From: Actinomyces sp. B33
Lineage (GTDB): Bacteria; Actinomycetota; Actinomycetes; Actinomycetales; Actinomycetaceae
Length of the DNA: 64,000 bases
Direction: 5' to 3'
NCBI RefSeq assembly: GCF_028437565.1
Contig: NZ_JAMRYR010000001.1
Coordinates: 526,640 to 590,639, forward strand
The number at the start of each line of letters is the position of its first letter. Positions within the stretch are counted from its first letter, which is position 1. The notes beneath the pieces were generated by a model. The model saw nothing but the letters and a program-made list of their open reading frames with translations. It ran no database searches and was not told the DNA's origin. This document shows, piece by piece, positions 20,399 through 28,335 of this stretch. A program made the position numbers and the translations under genes.

Positions 20399-22117
20399 AT
20401 GAGCGCGTCACCTCTCATGGGTAGAGTAACCCATCCCACTGCACTCGGTGATCGCGCGCGACGTGAGGATCAGCATAGTCGATGGCACTCAGTGAGGGCA
20501 GATCCCTGGCTTTGGGCAATCTTTATTCTGCTGACCGCCATCGCCGTTATCTTCATTGTCCTTCCGATCGCCTCGGTGCTGAAGTCAGCAGTTATCGGCA
20601 AAGAAGGATTCGATCTCGCGCGCGTATGGTCGAGCATTAGTGCTTCCCACGTATGGAAGGCCTTTCGTCACTCGCTCATCTTGGCCCTGGCGTCGGCTTC
20701 ACTAGCAACGGTTGTCGGATTCGTCATGGCCTTTGCTGTCACTAAGACAGCTGTGCGGTTCAAGAAGTTCTTCCACATGGTTTCACTTCTGCCGATCATC
20801 TCTCCTCCATTTGTTCTTTCACTTGCGATCATCTTGCTGTTCGGACGACATGGGGTGATCTCTTCAGATCTCCTAGGAATTCGAAACTCGAATGTCTACG
20901 GACTTCCATCACTGATAGTCATACAGACGATGGCATTTAGTCCTCTTGCTTACCTTAATATCCGGGGAATGCTCCAATCGATGGACTCGTCTCTGGAGAA
21001 CGCATCCGCTTCAATGGGAGCGAGCCATTGGGTGACCTTCAAAAGGATCCTATTGCCCTTGGTTACTCCGTCACTTCTTTCGTCATTTTTGCTAGTCTTC
21101 GTAAAATCGTTGGAGGATTTTGGAAATCCGATGCTGATTGGAGGGGATTACTCCACACTCGCAGTCGAGGCGTATACACAGATCACCGCTGTTTATGACA
21201 TGCAAGCAGGGGCGATCCTTGCAGTTCTCCTGCTCACTCCCTCTCTTCTTGCTTTCATTCTCCAACGATATTGGATTGGACGGCGATCATATGTGACAGT
21301 TACAGGTAAGCCAGTGAGGGATGGGAATCTCTTTGATTCTCGAAAATTGACGATACCGCTTACTATCGTATGTGTACTGATATCTGGTGGAATAATCTTA
21401 TTCTATGGGACTGTGATATCTGTTTCTTTCATGAAGCAGGTGGGAATTGATTCTTCATTCACTCTTGAACATTATCAGTATATAATCGAGCGAGGTTTTA
21501 AAACTCTGGGAAATTCTTTAATTCTTGCGGGAATTGCAACCCCTATTGTTGCAATCATGGGTCTTCTCATCTCATTCCTTCTCGCAAGGCGAAGATTTCC
21601 GGGATCGAATATTCTTCGATTCAGCACTCTCCTTTCGTTTGCGGCGCCCGGAACAATTATAGGTATAGGTTACATTCAAACTTTCAATTCTTGGCCTCTA
21701 ATGCTGACCGGAACCGCGGTGATCATCGTAGCGGCGATGGTCGTAAAAAATCTCCAGGTTGCGATCGAAGGAGGAAATAACCAACTCAAACAGATCGATC
21801 CTGCTATCGAAGAAGCTTCAACCATTATGGGTGCATCGAACACCAGGACTTTTTTGAAAATCGTGTTGCCACTCCTCAGGCCAGCGATCTTCACTGCATT
21901 GGCATACGCATTCACACGTTCTCTTACGACGCTAAGCGCTGTCATCTTCCTGATCTCTGCCAGTTGGAATTTGGTGACGGTAACGATTCTCGGACAGGTT
22001 GAATCATCGCGTCTTTCAGTAGCAGCTGCATACTGTGTGATTCTCATATTTATCGTTCTCGGAGTAATGACTGCGATGCAGGCCTCTCTTAATCTCATAG
22101 TCCGAAGAAAGGATTGA
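20399..22117 (+). CDS. ABC transporter permease, two fused permease domains
   Basis: About 572 residues with roughly 12 transmembrane helices in two homologous halves. Each half carries the EAA loop that docks the ATPase: ENASASMGASHWVTFKRILLPLVTPS in the first and EEASTIMGASNTRTFLKIVLPLLRPA in the second. This is the FbpB/AfuB/ThiP type in which both permease subunits are fused. I placed the start at ATG 20399, two bases after the upstream stop; the ribosome site is weak, so coupling is likely. Visibly AT-richer than the core genes, most strongly from 21300. Confidence 0.9.
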   Translation: MSASPLMGRVTHPTALGDRARREDQHSRWHSVRADPWLWAIFILLTAIAVIFIVLPIASVLKSAVIGKEGFDLARVWSSISASHVWKAFRHSLILALASASLATVVGFVMAFAVTKTAVRFKKFFHMVSLLPIISPPFVLSLAIILLFGRHGVISSDLLGIRNSNVYGLPSLIVIQTMAFSPLAYLNIRGMLQSMDSSLENASASMGASHWVTFKRILLPLVTPSLLSSFLLVFVKSLEDFGNPMLIGGDYSTLAVEAYTQITAVYDMQAGAILAVLLLTPSLLAFILQRYWIGRRSYVTVTGKPVRDGNLFDSRKLTIPLTIVCVLISGGIILFYGTVISVSFMKQVGIDSSFTLEHYQYIIERGFKTLGNSLILAGIATPIVAIMGLLISFLLARRRFPGSNILRFSTLLSFAAPGTIIGIGYIQTFNSWPLMLTGTAVIIVAAMVVKNLQVAIEGGNNQLKQIDPAIEEASTIMGASNTRTFLKIVLPLLRPAIFTALAYAFTRSLTTLSAVIFLISASWNLVTVTILGQVESSRLSVAAAYCVILIFIVLGVMTAMQASLNLIVRRKD

Positions 22118-22121
22118 GAAC

Positions 22122-23219
22122 ATGGCGACGGTTGTATTTGAGAATGTTTCAAAGGTCTTTCCCTCCTCTAAAAAAGGGGAGGGTGTCATGGCAGTTCGCG
22201 ATCTGAATTTGATTGTCGAAGAAGGAGAACTGCTGACTTTGCTCGGTCCTTCCGGATGCGGGAAGACGACCATTCTGAGAATGCTTGCTGGTTTTGAACC
22301 TGTTACCGATGGGAAAATATTTCTGGATGGAGTTGATATTACTTCTAAACCCGTGAATACAAGAGGAATAGGTATGGTTTTCCAATCGTATGCCTTGTTT
22401 CCTCACATGTCCGTATATGACAATGTTGCATACGGTTTAATGATTGAGAAACTGTCTAAGAAAGAAATAGAAAAACGGGTCTCAGATGTCATGGATCTCA
22501 TGGCTATTTCACAGTTTGCCGATCGTGCGCCGAATCAACTGTCTGGCGGTCAACAACAGCGTGTCGCTCTAGCGCGGGCTGTCGTCACTGAACCTAGTGT
22601 CCTTCTGCTTGATGAGCCTCTTTCTAATCTTGATGCTCAACTTCGTGAGCAGATGCGAGATGAGCTTCGGAGAATTCAGCAAAGGCTGGGAATCACTAGT
22701 CTTTATGTCACGCATGATCAAAGCGAAGCGTTGGCAATATCTGACGAAGTTATCCTTCTTAGGGATGGGATCATTCAACAAAGGGGAAGCGCTGAATATA
22801 TTTATCAGTATCCCGACAGTGAATTTGTTGCTCAATTCCTGGGGAAAGCAAGTATTCTCTCTGGCAAACTCATAGGACAATATTCGAATGGTGGAGAAGT
22901 GCTGATCGATGGAATGGTGGGCAAAATCTTCCAGCCGATCGATGAGTCAAGGATGGGTATGCCTGTTAAGTGCGTCGTGAGGCCTGAGAATGTTGCATTC
23001 AATGCGTCCCCTGAAGGAAAGTATGTTATTGAGCAAGCGGTGTTCCAAGGGCTGTATGTGGAATATCGGATGACTATAGGGGGTGAGCGCTTTGCCATTG
23101 TCGATCATGATTACCTGAAAAATGGAGCATTGAGCGCTGGGGATCGGATCGATATCGAGCTGGAACGGACTCCTTTGTGGATCCTTCCGGAAGCAAAGGA
23201 CAAGGTCAATGCCTTTTGA
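22122..23219 (+). CDS. ABC transporter ATP-binding protein (FbpC/PotA type)
   Basis: 365 residues. Walker A GPSGCGKTT, Q-loop MVFQSYALFPHMSV, signature LSGGQQQR, Walker B VLLLDEP and switch His in YVTHDQSEAL are all intact, so the ATPase should be active. The C-terminal ~120 residues form a TOBE-type regulatory domain (VRPENVAFN). It powers uptake through the fused permease. It begins four bases after the permease stop and overlaps the next gene by 11 bases. Confidence 0.94.
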   Translation: MATVVFENVSKVFPSSKKGEGVMAVRDLNLIVEEGELLTLLGPSGCGKTTILRMLAGFEPVTDGKIFLDGVDITSKPVNTRGIGMVFQSYALFPHMSVYDNVAYGLMIEKLSKKEIEKRVSDVMDLMAISQFADRAPNQLSGGQQQRVALARAVVTEPSVLLLDEPLSNLDAQLREQMRDELRRIQQRLGITSLYVTHDQSEALAISDEVILLRDGIIQQRGSAEYIYQYPDSEFVAQFLGKASILSGKLIGQYSNGGEVLIDGMVGKIFQPIDESRMGMPVKCVVRPENVAFNASPEGKYVIEQAVFQGLYVEYRMTIGGERFAIVDHDYLKNGALSAGDRIDIELERTPLWILPEAKDKVNAF

Positions 23220-24066
23220 AGCTGATGAATCCATCGACCTGACTCTTCAAAGGGTAGCCTATGAGGCTGCTATTATCGGTGGTCGGATTTCCCTAGATAT
23301 GTTCGCAAATCGTAAAGATCTCGCTGATGATATCCATATGAAGGATGGACACTTTGATATTGTGACCGCTGCTGATCCGATGGTTGAGGAAGCTGTAACG
23401 CAGCATCTCTTCGCGAACGTTTCAGATTCACGAATCTTAGGAGAAGAAGGGGGATGGCGAGGTTCTGGAGCGATCACCTGGATGGTCGATCCTATCGATG
23501 GCACCTCGAACTATGCCTCAGGCCTACCAATTTTTGCAACCTCAGTAGCGGCTATCAACGGTAGTCGTCCGGTTGCAGCGGCGGTGTATCAGCCGGTGAT
23601 TAAAACAGTTTTTCACAAGAGAAATGGTGAGTTGTTCGTTAACGATGCGCCGTTTCACTGGGATCCTAAACACCGATCAGCCAAAGATGTGGAGTTGCTG
23701 ACTAATGCGCCGTACGAAAGATACGGACTTCCTGACGGTATGGTGGAAGACTATCGGAGGATACTTGGATCTTTCCGAGCAGTGCGCAGATTGGGAGCCT
23801 GCACGCTCCATGTTGCTTATGTGGCTGCAGGTTTAGCGGCTGCTTGTTACGAGTATGATTTTCATCCGTGGGATATTGCTGCGGGACTACAGCTGGCGGA
23901 AGCCTCTGGCTGCTGTATTCAATCCTGGGACGAAAAATGCTCACGTGTCTCTAATCCTGCCGCGAATCCTGAAAGAATTAGAATTCTACTTGTGACGGCT
24001 CCGGGCCTAGAGATCGAGAATATCGAGTGGACGACTCCTCACAGAGTATTGGTTGCAAAACAGTAG
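23209..24066 (+). CDS. Inositol-monophosphatase-family phosphatase
   Basis: 285 residues of the FIG superfamily of Mg2+-dependent, Li+-sensitive phosphatases. Metal ligands are visible in GEEGG, VDPIDGTSNYASG and the C-terminal HPWDIAAG. Members hydrolyse inositol-1-phosphate, histidinol phosphate, PAP or fructose-1,6-bisphosphate. It overlaps the ATPase gene by 11 bases and is the last gene of the operon, suggesting it processes the imported compound. Cytoplasmic, with no signal peptide. The exact substrate cannot be read from the sequence. Two stop codons end it, right against the transposase remnant. Confidence 0.88.
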   Translation: MPFEADESIDLTLQRVAYEAAIIGGRISLDMFANRKDLADDIHMKDGHFDIVTAADPMVEEAVTQHLFANVSDSRILGEEGGWRGSGAITWMVDPIDGTSNYASGLPIFATSVAAINGSRPVAAAVYQPVIKTVFHKRNGELFVNDAPFHWDPKHRSAKDVELLTNAPYERYGLPDGMVEDYRRILGSFRAVRRLGACTLHVAYVAAGLAAACYEYDFHPWDIAAGLQLAEASGCCIQSWDEKCSRVSNPAANPERIRILLVTAPGLEIENIEWTTPHRVLVAKQ

Positions 24067-24069
24067 TAG

Positions 24070-24245
24070 GTGAATTCCTTCCTTAGCGATGCAGCCGTCC
24101 ACGCACGCATGAGCAGGTCCAGGCCGACAGCTTTGTCATAGGCATCCAGGGCGGCCTGCTCCAGGCGATCGAAAGAGCCCGCCTTGATCCACTCGTCGCG
24201 GCGTGTGCGCATCGTGGTCGAGGCTCTACCGTCCGAACCTTCCAC
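24070..24245 (-). pseudogene. IS5-family transposase remnant
   Basis: The leftward frame reads RTRRDEWIKAGSFDRLEQAALDAYDKAVGLDL, the conserved N-terminal region of actinobacterial IS5-group DDE transposases (RRDEWxxAGxFDxL...AYDxxxGLDL). After a frameshift it continues as VDGCIAK, the segment with the first catalytic Asp, and then ends at the phosphatase gene. Both ends of the element are missing. It marks the right border of the transporter island. Confidence 0.72.
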
Positions 24246-24275
24246 CGTTGGTGCGTCGCATGGTCGAACCGCCGG

Positions 24276-24548
24276 TCATGCGGAGGCGCTGTAGCGTTGG
24301 CGGGCGGCTTCGCCGCTGGTGCCGATCGCCTCGCCCACCTTGCGCCACGACAGGCCTTGTTCGCGCGCGGCGCGCACAGCTTCGGCAAGCTCTTTCTCGG
24401 CCGTGTCGCGTCGCCAGGCGGCGAGCTTGACCGCCATCGTCGGCGACAGGGGCGCGTCCTGATCCCCGGGCTTCGGATCGTAGTTCTCGAAGGCATCGGC
24501 GAACTCGTCTGCCCGGGCCTTGATGTCTTCAATGGAGCGTCGAGTCAT
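24276..24548 (-). CDS. Putative antitoxin/HTH partner of a toxin-antitoxin-like pair
   Basis: 90 residues. The C-terminal half is a predicted helix-turn-helix: AVRAAREQGLSWRKVGEAIGTSGEAARQRY. The N-terminal half is charged, with a proline-rich spacer. It starts six bases after the upstream gene, behind GAGGTG. The order (small toxin-like gene first, HTH gene second) and an autoregulatory-looking palindrome at the promoter fit a type II module. Assignment as antitoxin is inference; a simple regulator is possible. Confidence 0.6.
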   Translation of the reverse strand: MTRRSIEDIKARADEFADAFENYDPKPGDQDAPLSPTMAVKLAAWRRDTAEKELAEAVRAAREQGLSWRKVGEAIGTSGEAARQRYSASA

Positions 24549-24554
24549 GATGGT

Positions 24555-24788
24555 TCACCTCAGATACTTGGTTCGGGCTGGGCGCATGGCGTGAGCGATG
24601 GCGATGACACCGTGCCACTCGATCACGCCGACTTCCACGAGGGTGCCGATTTCATCGGGGCCGATGAACATGGTCATCGAATCGTCTCGCACGAAATGGC
24701 GGACAGGAAAGCGCAGCGCATGGAGCACCGCCGAATTCGGGACACCGTGCCGAGAGGCGCTGCCGAGGATGATCGGTTCGGGCTCCAT
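24555..24788 (-). CDS. Putative toxin-like small protein
   Basis: 77 residues: LGSASRHGVPNSAVLHALR, then DDSMTMFIGPDEIGTLVEVGVI, and a C-terminus HAMRPARTKYL. This pattern recurs in small actinobacterial proteins paired with HTH partners and often annotated as toxins. I know of no biochemical proof for the family. ATG 24788 coincides with the predicted transcription start, so the message may be leaderless. It is followed by the HTH gene at 24548. Confidence 0.55.
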   Translation of the reverse strand: MEPEPIILGSASRHGVPNSAVLHALRFPVRHFVRDDSMTMFIGPDEIGTLVEVGVIEWHGVIAIAHAMRPARTKYLR

Positions 24789-24791
24789 TCC

Positions 24792-24823
24792 ACAAGTTTA
24801 CTTGTCACAAGGGGGCTTGCCAA
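24792..24823 (-). promoter_or_regulatory. Promoter and operator of the 24.5 kb toxin-antitoxin-like pair
   Basis: Reading leftward: -35 TTGGCA (24823-24818), a 17-base spacer, -10 TAAACT (24800-24795), and the expected start of transcription at or next to the ATG at 24788. The palindrome ACAAGT-TT-ACTTGT (24792-24805) covers the -10, as expected for autorepression. Confidence 0.6.
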
Positions 24824-24913
24824 GCATCAGCGCGTCTTCCCCCACACCATGCCCCGGTGAACTCTGAACCAGCTCGCGAGCGGCCGTGGACTACGCGTGT
24901 GAGAATCGCTCCC

Positions 24914-25777
24914 ATGAGCACGATCGCAGACGATCTCCCCTCCATCGCCGTCACCGGCGTCACCGGGCGCGTCGGCGGCCTCGTCGCCCGTGCGCTCGCG
25001 GAAAGGGGAGTGCCGCAACGGCTCTTGGCCCGCTCCCCGCAGCGCGCCCCGGAACTGCCCGGCGCGCGCGTTATCGGCTGCGTCTACGAGGACTCGGCGC
25101 CCGCACGACAGGCCCTGGACGACGTCGATGTCCTCTTCATGGTCTCCGCCGGCGAGTCGGAGCGGCGGCGCGACGAACATCTCGGTTTCATCTCGGCCGC
25201 GCGGGCGAGCGGCGTTCGCCATGTCGTCTACCTCTCCTTCCTGGGGGCCGATGAAGACTCGACTTTCACCCTGGCCCGCGACCACTGGGCGACAGAGGAG
25301 GCGATCAGAGCGTCGGGTATGACGTGGACGTTCTTGCGCGACAGCTTCTACCTTGATTTCTTCGCCGATCTTCCGGGCGAGGATGGGGTGATTCGGGGTC
25401 CTGCGGGTCGGGGCAGGTGCGCCGCCGTGGCTCGTTCGGATGCGGCGGCCGTGGCGGCACGAGTGATGATGGAGCCGTGGGCGTGGGAGCGTCGAACGCT
25501 GACGTTGACGGGGCCTCAGGCCCTGACGATGGACGAGGTCGCCGAGACGATCCACCGGGTCACCGGTCGTCCGTGCTCCTTCCATGACGAGACGGTCGAT
25601 GAGGCGTACGAGTCTCGACGGGCGTGGTCCGCCCCTCAGTGGCAGTACGACGCTTGGGTATCGACCTACACGGCGATCCGTTCCGGTGAACTCGATGTCG
25701 TGACGGGCGACGTGGAGGAGGTACTCGGCAGGTCTCCCCTGTCGTTCGAGGATGTTCTGCGCCTGCGCGAACAATGA
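24914..25777 (+). CDS. NmrA-like NAD(P)-binding reductase
   Basis: 287 residues of the atypical short-chain dehydrogenase group (NmrA/YtfG type). A Rossmann motif GVTGRVGG lies near the N-terminus, followed by VDVLFMVS and VRHVVYLSFLGAD. The C-terminal part with TLTGPQALTMDEVAETI resembles NAD(P)H-quinone oxidoreductases that act as redox sensors. ATG 24914 was chosen because the fold starts soon after; the frame extends upstream to 24857, and neither start has a strong ribosome site. GC-rich codon use resumes here, so it lies outside the island. Confidence 0.82.
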   Translation: MSTIADDLPSIAVTGVTGRVGGLVARALAERGVPQRLLARSPQRAPELPGARVIGCVYEDSAPARQALDDVDVLFMVSAGESERRRDEHLGFISAARASGVRHVVYLSFLGADEDSTFTLARDHWATEEAIRASGMTWTFLRDSFYLDFFADLPGEDGVIRGPAGRGRCAAVARSDAAAVAARVMMEPWAWERRTLTLTGPQALTMDEVAETIHRVTGRPCSFHDETVDEAYESRRAWSAPQWQYDAWVSTYTAIRSGELDVVTGDVEEVLGRSPLSFEDVLRLREQ

Positions 25778-25870
25778 TCGGATAGGGGCGGCTGTGGCCG
25801 GGCACGGCGGTGAGAAGCCGCTCCTGAGATGTTTCTGCATCGGGCGGGGATGATCGACTCATTAAAACTA

Positions 25871-25904
25871 TTGACTTTCGATAGGTATCGATCGATCATC
25901 GATA
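25871..25904 (+). promoter_or_regulatory. Promoter/operator of the DUF2975-XRE pair
   Basis: TTGACT (25871-25876) could be the -35. An inverted repeat TATCGAT (25886-25892)/ATCGATA (25898-25904) lies between it and the start at 25906, a plausible operator for the XRE regulator encoded downstream. A GATCAT -10 at 25894 would give a leaderless message. Low confidence in that detail. Confidence 0.45.
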
Positions 25905-25905
25905 T

Positions 25906-26406
25906 ATGCGTTCGTGTGAGTATGAGCCCCGTCCCCCGCTGCCCCTGACGGCGGCGACCCACCTCTGCCTCGGCGCCCTGGCGGTCCTCGGCCTCGCGGC
26001 GATCGCCCTCCTGCCCACGGTCTCCGCCCACATGGCCATCGCTCTGCCCGAGTACGCCGACCTGCGCGCACCCCTCCTGGCCCTGGCGATCGGCGCGATC
26101 GTCCTGGCCCTCGTCGTCCTCGCCGTCATCGGCCTGCTCGTCCAGAGGATCCACCGGGGGGCCATTCTCGTCAGATCATCCCTGACATGGGTCGACGCGA
26201 TGATCGCATCGTTCCTCGGCGGCGCCGCGATCGTCGTCGCCTCCGGCGCCGTCATCGACCGCGGTCAGGCCGGCAGCCCCTTCCTCCTCCTCGCCGAGGC
26301 CGCCGCCTTCGTCGTGATGATCGCCCTCGCCTGCCTGACCGGGGTCCTCCGATCGCTGCTGCGCCGATCGATCCTCATGCGCGACAAATTGGACGAGGTG
26401 ATCTGA
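25906..26406 (+). CDS. DUF2975 membrane protein
   Basis: 166 residues with four hydrophobic segments (about 18-42, 55-85, 95-115 and 122-147), the topology of the DUF2975 family. These are typically encoded next to a one-domain XRE regulator, exactly as here, and probably form a regulator-membrane sensor pair. The stop and the next start share one base (TGATG). No ribosome site precedes ATG 25906. Confidence 0.78.
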   Translation: MRSCEYEPRPPLPLTAATHLCLGALAVLGLAAIALLPTVSAHMAIALPEYADLRAPLLALAIGAIVLALVVLAVIGLLVQRIHRGAILVRSSLTWVDAMIASFLGGAAIVVASGAVIDRGQAGSPFLLLAEAAAFVVMIALACLTGVLRSLLRRSILMRDKLDEVI

Positions 26407-26654
26407 TGGGCATTCGGATCACCCTCGATCGCCTCCTCGTCGAGAGGGGCATGGGCGTCGGCGAGTTCGCCCAGAGGGTCGGCATCACCCCCGCCAATGT
26501 CGCGGTCCTCAAGAACGGGCGCGCGAAGGCCGTCAGGTTCTCCACCCTCGACGCCATGTGCCGGGTCCTCGAATGCCAGCCCGGGGATCTCATCCGCTAC
26601 GAGGAGGATCGGGACGGGAGTCGAACAGAGCCGATGTGGACAAATGATGAATAA
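26406..26654 (+). CDS. XRE/Cro-type HTH regulator
   Basis: 82 residues. IRITLDRLLVERGMGVGEFAQRVGITPANVAVLKNGRAKAVRFSTLDAMCRVLECQPGDLIRY is the HTH_26-type fold with the conserved ending CQPGDL. These small regulators accompany DUF2975 membrane proteins. It is translationally coupled (TGATG). It probably represses its own promoter at the TATCGAT inverted repeat (inference). Confidence 0.88.
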   Translation: MGIRITLDRLLVERGMGVGEFAQRVGITPANVAVLKNGRAKAVRFSTLDAMCRVLECQPGDLIRYEEDRDGSRTEPMWTNDE

Positions 26655-26719
26655 CTCCTGCACAAGGATGAAGAGTGTGGAACACTGGAATCGTTGATCC
26701 CACTAGTCAGGAGCACATC

Positions 26720-26977
26720 ATGGGAATCCTTGCATACCTCATCCTCGGCCTCATCGCCGGTGCCATCGCCAAGCTCATCATGCCCGGCGAGCAGGGCGGC
26801 GGCTGGTTCGTCACGATGATCCTCGGCGTCGTCGGCGCCATCCTCGGCGGCTGGCTCGGCAACATGATCTTCAACGTCGGCCTGGAGAACTTCTGGTCCA
26901 TCCAGACCTGGGTCGTCGCCATCATCGGCTCGCTTATCGTCCTCCTGATCTACGGATTCGTCACCAAGAGGAAGTGA
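26720..26977 (+). CDS. GlsB/YeaQ/YmgE-family stress membrane protein
   Basis: 85 residues. Three glycine-zipper hydrophobic helices with GLIAGAIAKLIMPGEQGGG and TMILGVVGAILGGWLG are diagnostic of the transglycosylase-associated/GlsB family. These small inner-membrane proteins are induced by stress; the biochemical role is unclear. ATG 26720 has AGGAG upstream. It stands alone and is followed by a strong terminator. Confidence 0.9.
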   Translation: MGILAYLILGLIAGAIAKLIMPGEQGGGWFVTMILGVVGAILGGWLGNMIFNVGLENFWSIQTWVVAIIGSLIVLLIYGFVTKRK

Positions 26978-26984
26978 TCCGGCC

Positions 26985-27015
26985 GGCTCCCGCACCGCAC
27001 CCCGGTGCGGGAGCC
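26985..27015 (+). terminator. Terminator hairpin after the GlsB-like gene
   Basis: Perfect 13-bp stem GGCTCCCGCACCG/CGGTGCGGGAGCC with a five-base loop, eight bases after the stop codon. No T run follows, as is common in high-GC genomes. Confidence 0.85.
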
Positions 27016-27358
27016 CTGAACGACTCGCTTACGGCGCCCCCGTCCCGATCCCATCGGCGACGGGGGCTCGTCGTTCCCGGGTTCTGGCCCCTCGCGCACG
27101 GGCCGCTCGCACGCCGCCAGACGGGTGCGGTGATGCGGTAGGCGCTCGCCCCTCGCTGATGCCGCGGACCATCACCGCCACCCCACCCCACCCCGGGGCC
27201 GTCCGTCGAGCACCACCTCATCCCGCTGACCGCCCACGAACGCCCGGCACGCGCCCCACCGGCCTCCCGATGCCATCGCGGAACCGCCGACCGACGACCA
27301 CGGACTCTGGTCGCGCTGAGGGGCTCTCACCGCCCGACGGACGCCGGACCCGGGCCGA
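27016..27358. other. Convergent intergenic stretch
   Basis: No supported gene. A second hairpin lies at 27036-27067 (GCCCCCGTC/GACGGGGGC around CCGAT/ATCGG), which could terminate the leftward PAP2 transcript. The rest is C-rich sequence without structure I can name. Confidence 0.55.
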
Positions 27359-28216
27359 TCAATCGGCCCTGGCCTCGTCGGCGAAGACCACTCCCGCCAC
27401 GAGCAGCGTCGTCCCCGTCCCGATCATCGCCCCGGCGACCACATCGGAGAACCAATGGGCCCCCACGTACATGCGCGACACCGCGATCAGCGCCGTCAAA
27501 CCCACGCCCACCGCCCACGCCGCCCCCACGAGGCGCCGAGGCCCCCCGAGGCGACGCGCCGACCGCATGCGCGCCAGGATGACCAGGCACACCGCCAGCG
27601 TCGCCGCCGCCGTCGTGTGCCCCGACGGGAACGAATGCGAATGCTCGACGACGAGACGATCGACCTCGGGAGGCCGCAGCCGCTCGACGCCGAGCTTGAT
27701 GACCGCCGTCACCACGGCCGACAGGGCCATCGACGCCGGGATCAGCACGCCCTGACGGCGCGACCCGGTCCCCCGTGAGACCAGCGCCCCCACCGCCAGC
27801 GCCCACACGACGCACACACTCGGGGCGAACACTGCCGTCACCGTCCGCATGAGGACCGTCAGCGCCTCGGACCGCACCGACAGGAAAGCGCGGAAGACCC
27901 GCAGATCCCAGGCGACCACCGCATCCGCGAGCGTCACCGGGCTCAGCACGAGCACGAGGACGAGCAGACCGGCGCCGACCCCGATCCTGCGCGCGCCCAA
28001 CGACCCGGCCACCCCCAGGAGGGCTCCCGGACTCGACTCCGGACCGCCGGCGCTCCGGCCACGCACCTCCCGCCCGGCCTCGGCCCCAGTCCCGGCGCCC
28101 GCCCCGCTCAGGCACGGCCCCTGGCGGGGCCCGGAGTCGACGAGCTCCAGCCCCGCACCGGCCCGGGTGCCCTCATCGGCGCGCGGGGCGCGCCGCGGAT
28201 CGTGGACAGAACTCAT
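27359..28216 (-). CDS. PAP2-family membrane phosphatase
   Basis: 285 residues. An Arg/Gly/Ala-rich N-terminus of ~70 residues precedes about six transmembrane helices. The three PAP2 motifs are present: KLGVERLRPP (KxxxxxxRP), PSGHT, and SRMYVGAHWFSD (SRx5HxxxD). The family dephosphorylates lipid phosphates such as undecaprenyl pyrophosphate or phosphatidate. ATG 28216 follows GAGGAG. The reading frame continues far upstream without a start signal, which I treat as fortuitous. Confidence 0.88.
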   Translation of the reverse strand: MSSVHDPRRAPRADEGTRAGAGLELVDSGPRQGPCLSGAGAGTGAEAGREVRGRSAGGPESSPGALLGVAGSLGARRIGVGAGLLVLVLVLSPVTLADAVVAWDLRVFRAFLSVRSEALTVLMRTVTAVFAPSVCVVWALAVGALVSRGTGSRRQGVLIPASMALSAVVTAVIKLGVERLRPPEVDRLVVEHSHSFPSGHTTAAATLAVCLVILARMRSARRLGGPRRLVGAAWAVGVGLTALIAVSRMYVGAHWFSDVVAGAMIGTGTTLLVAGVVFADEARAD

Positions 28217-28335
28217 CGGGCTCCTCGGGTCGCGTGTCGTGCGACCACCGTATCCGACCCGGCTGCGTCCCGCCGCAGGAGACCAGCCCCACTCCGGGCC
28301 GCCGCCGCTTCTACGCCGCCGATCATCCTCACCCC

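Noticed and set aside
17847..24250. tRNA-Ala as an integrase attachment site for the island
   Set aside because: No copy of the tRNA 3' end was found at the right border and no integrase gene is visible, so only composition and the IS remnant support the island.
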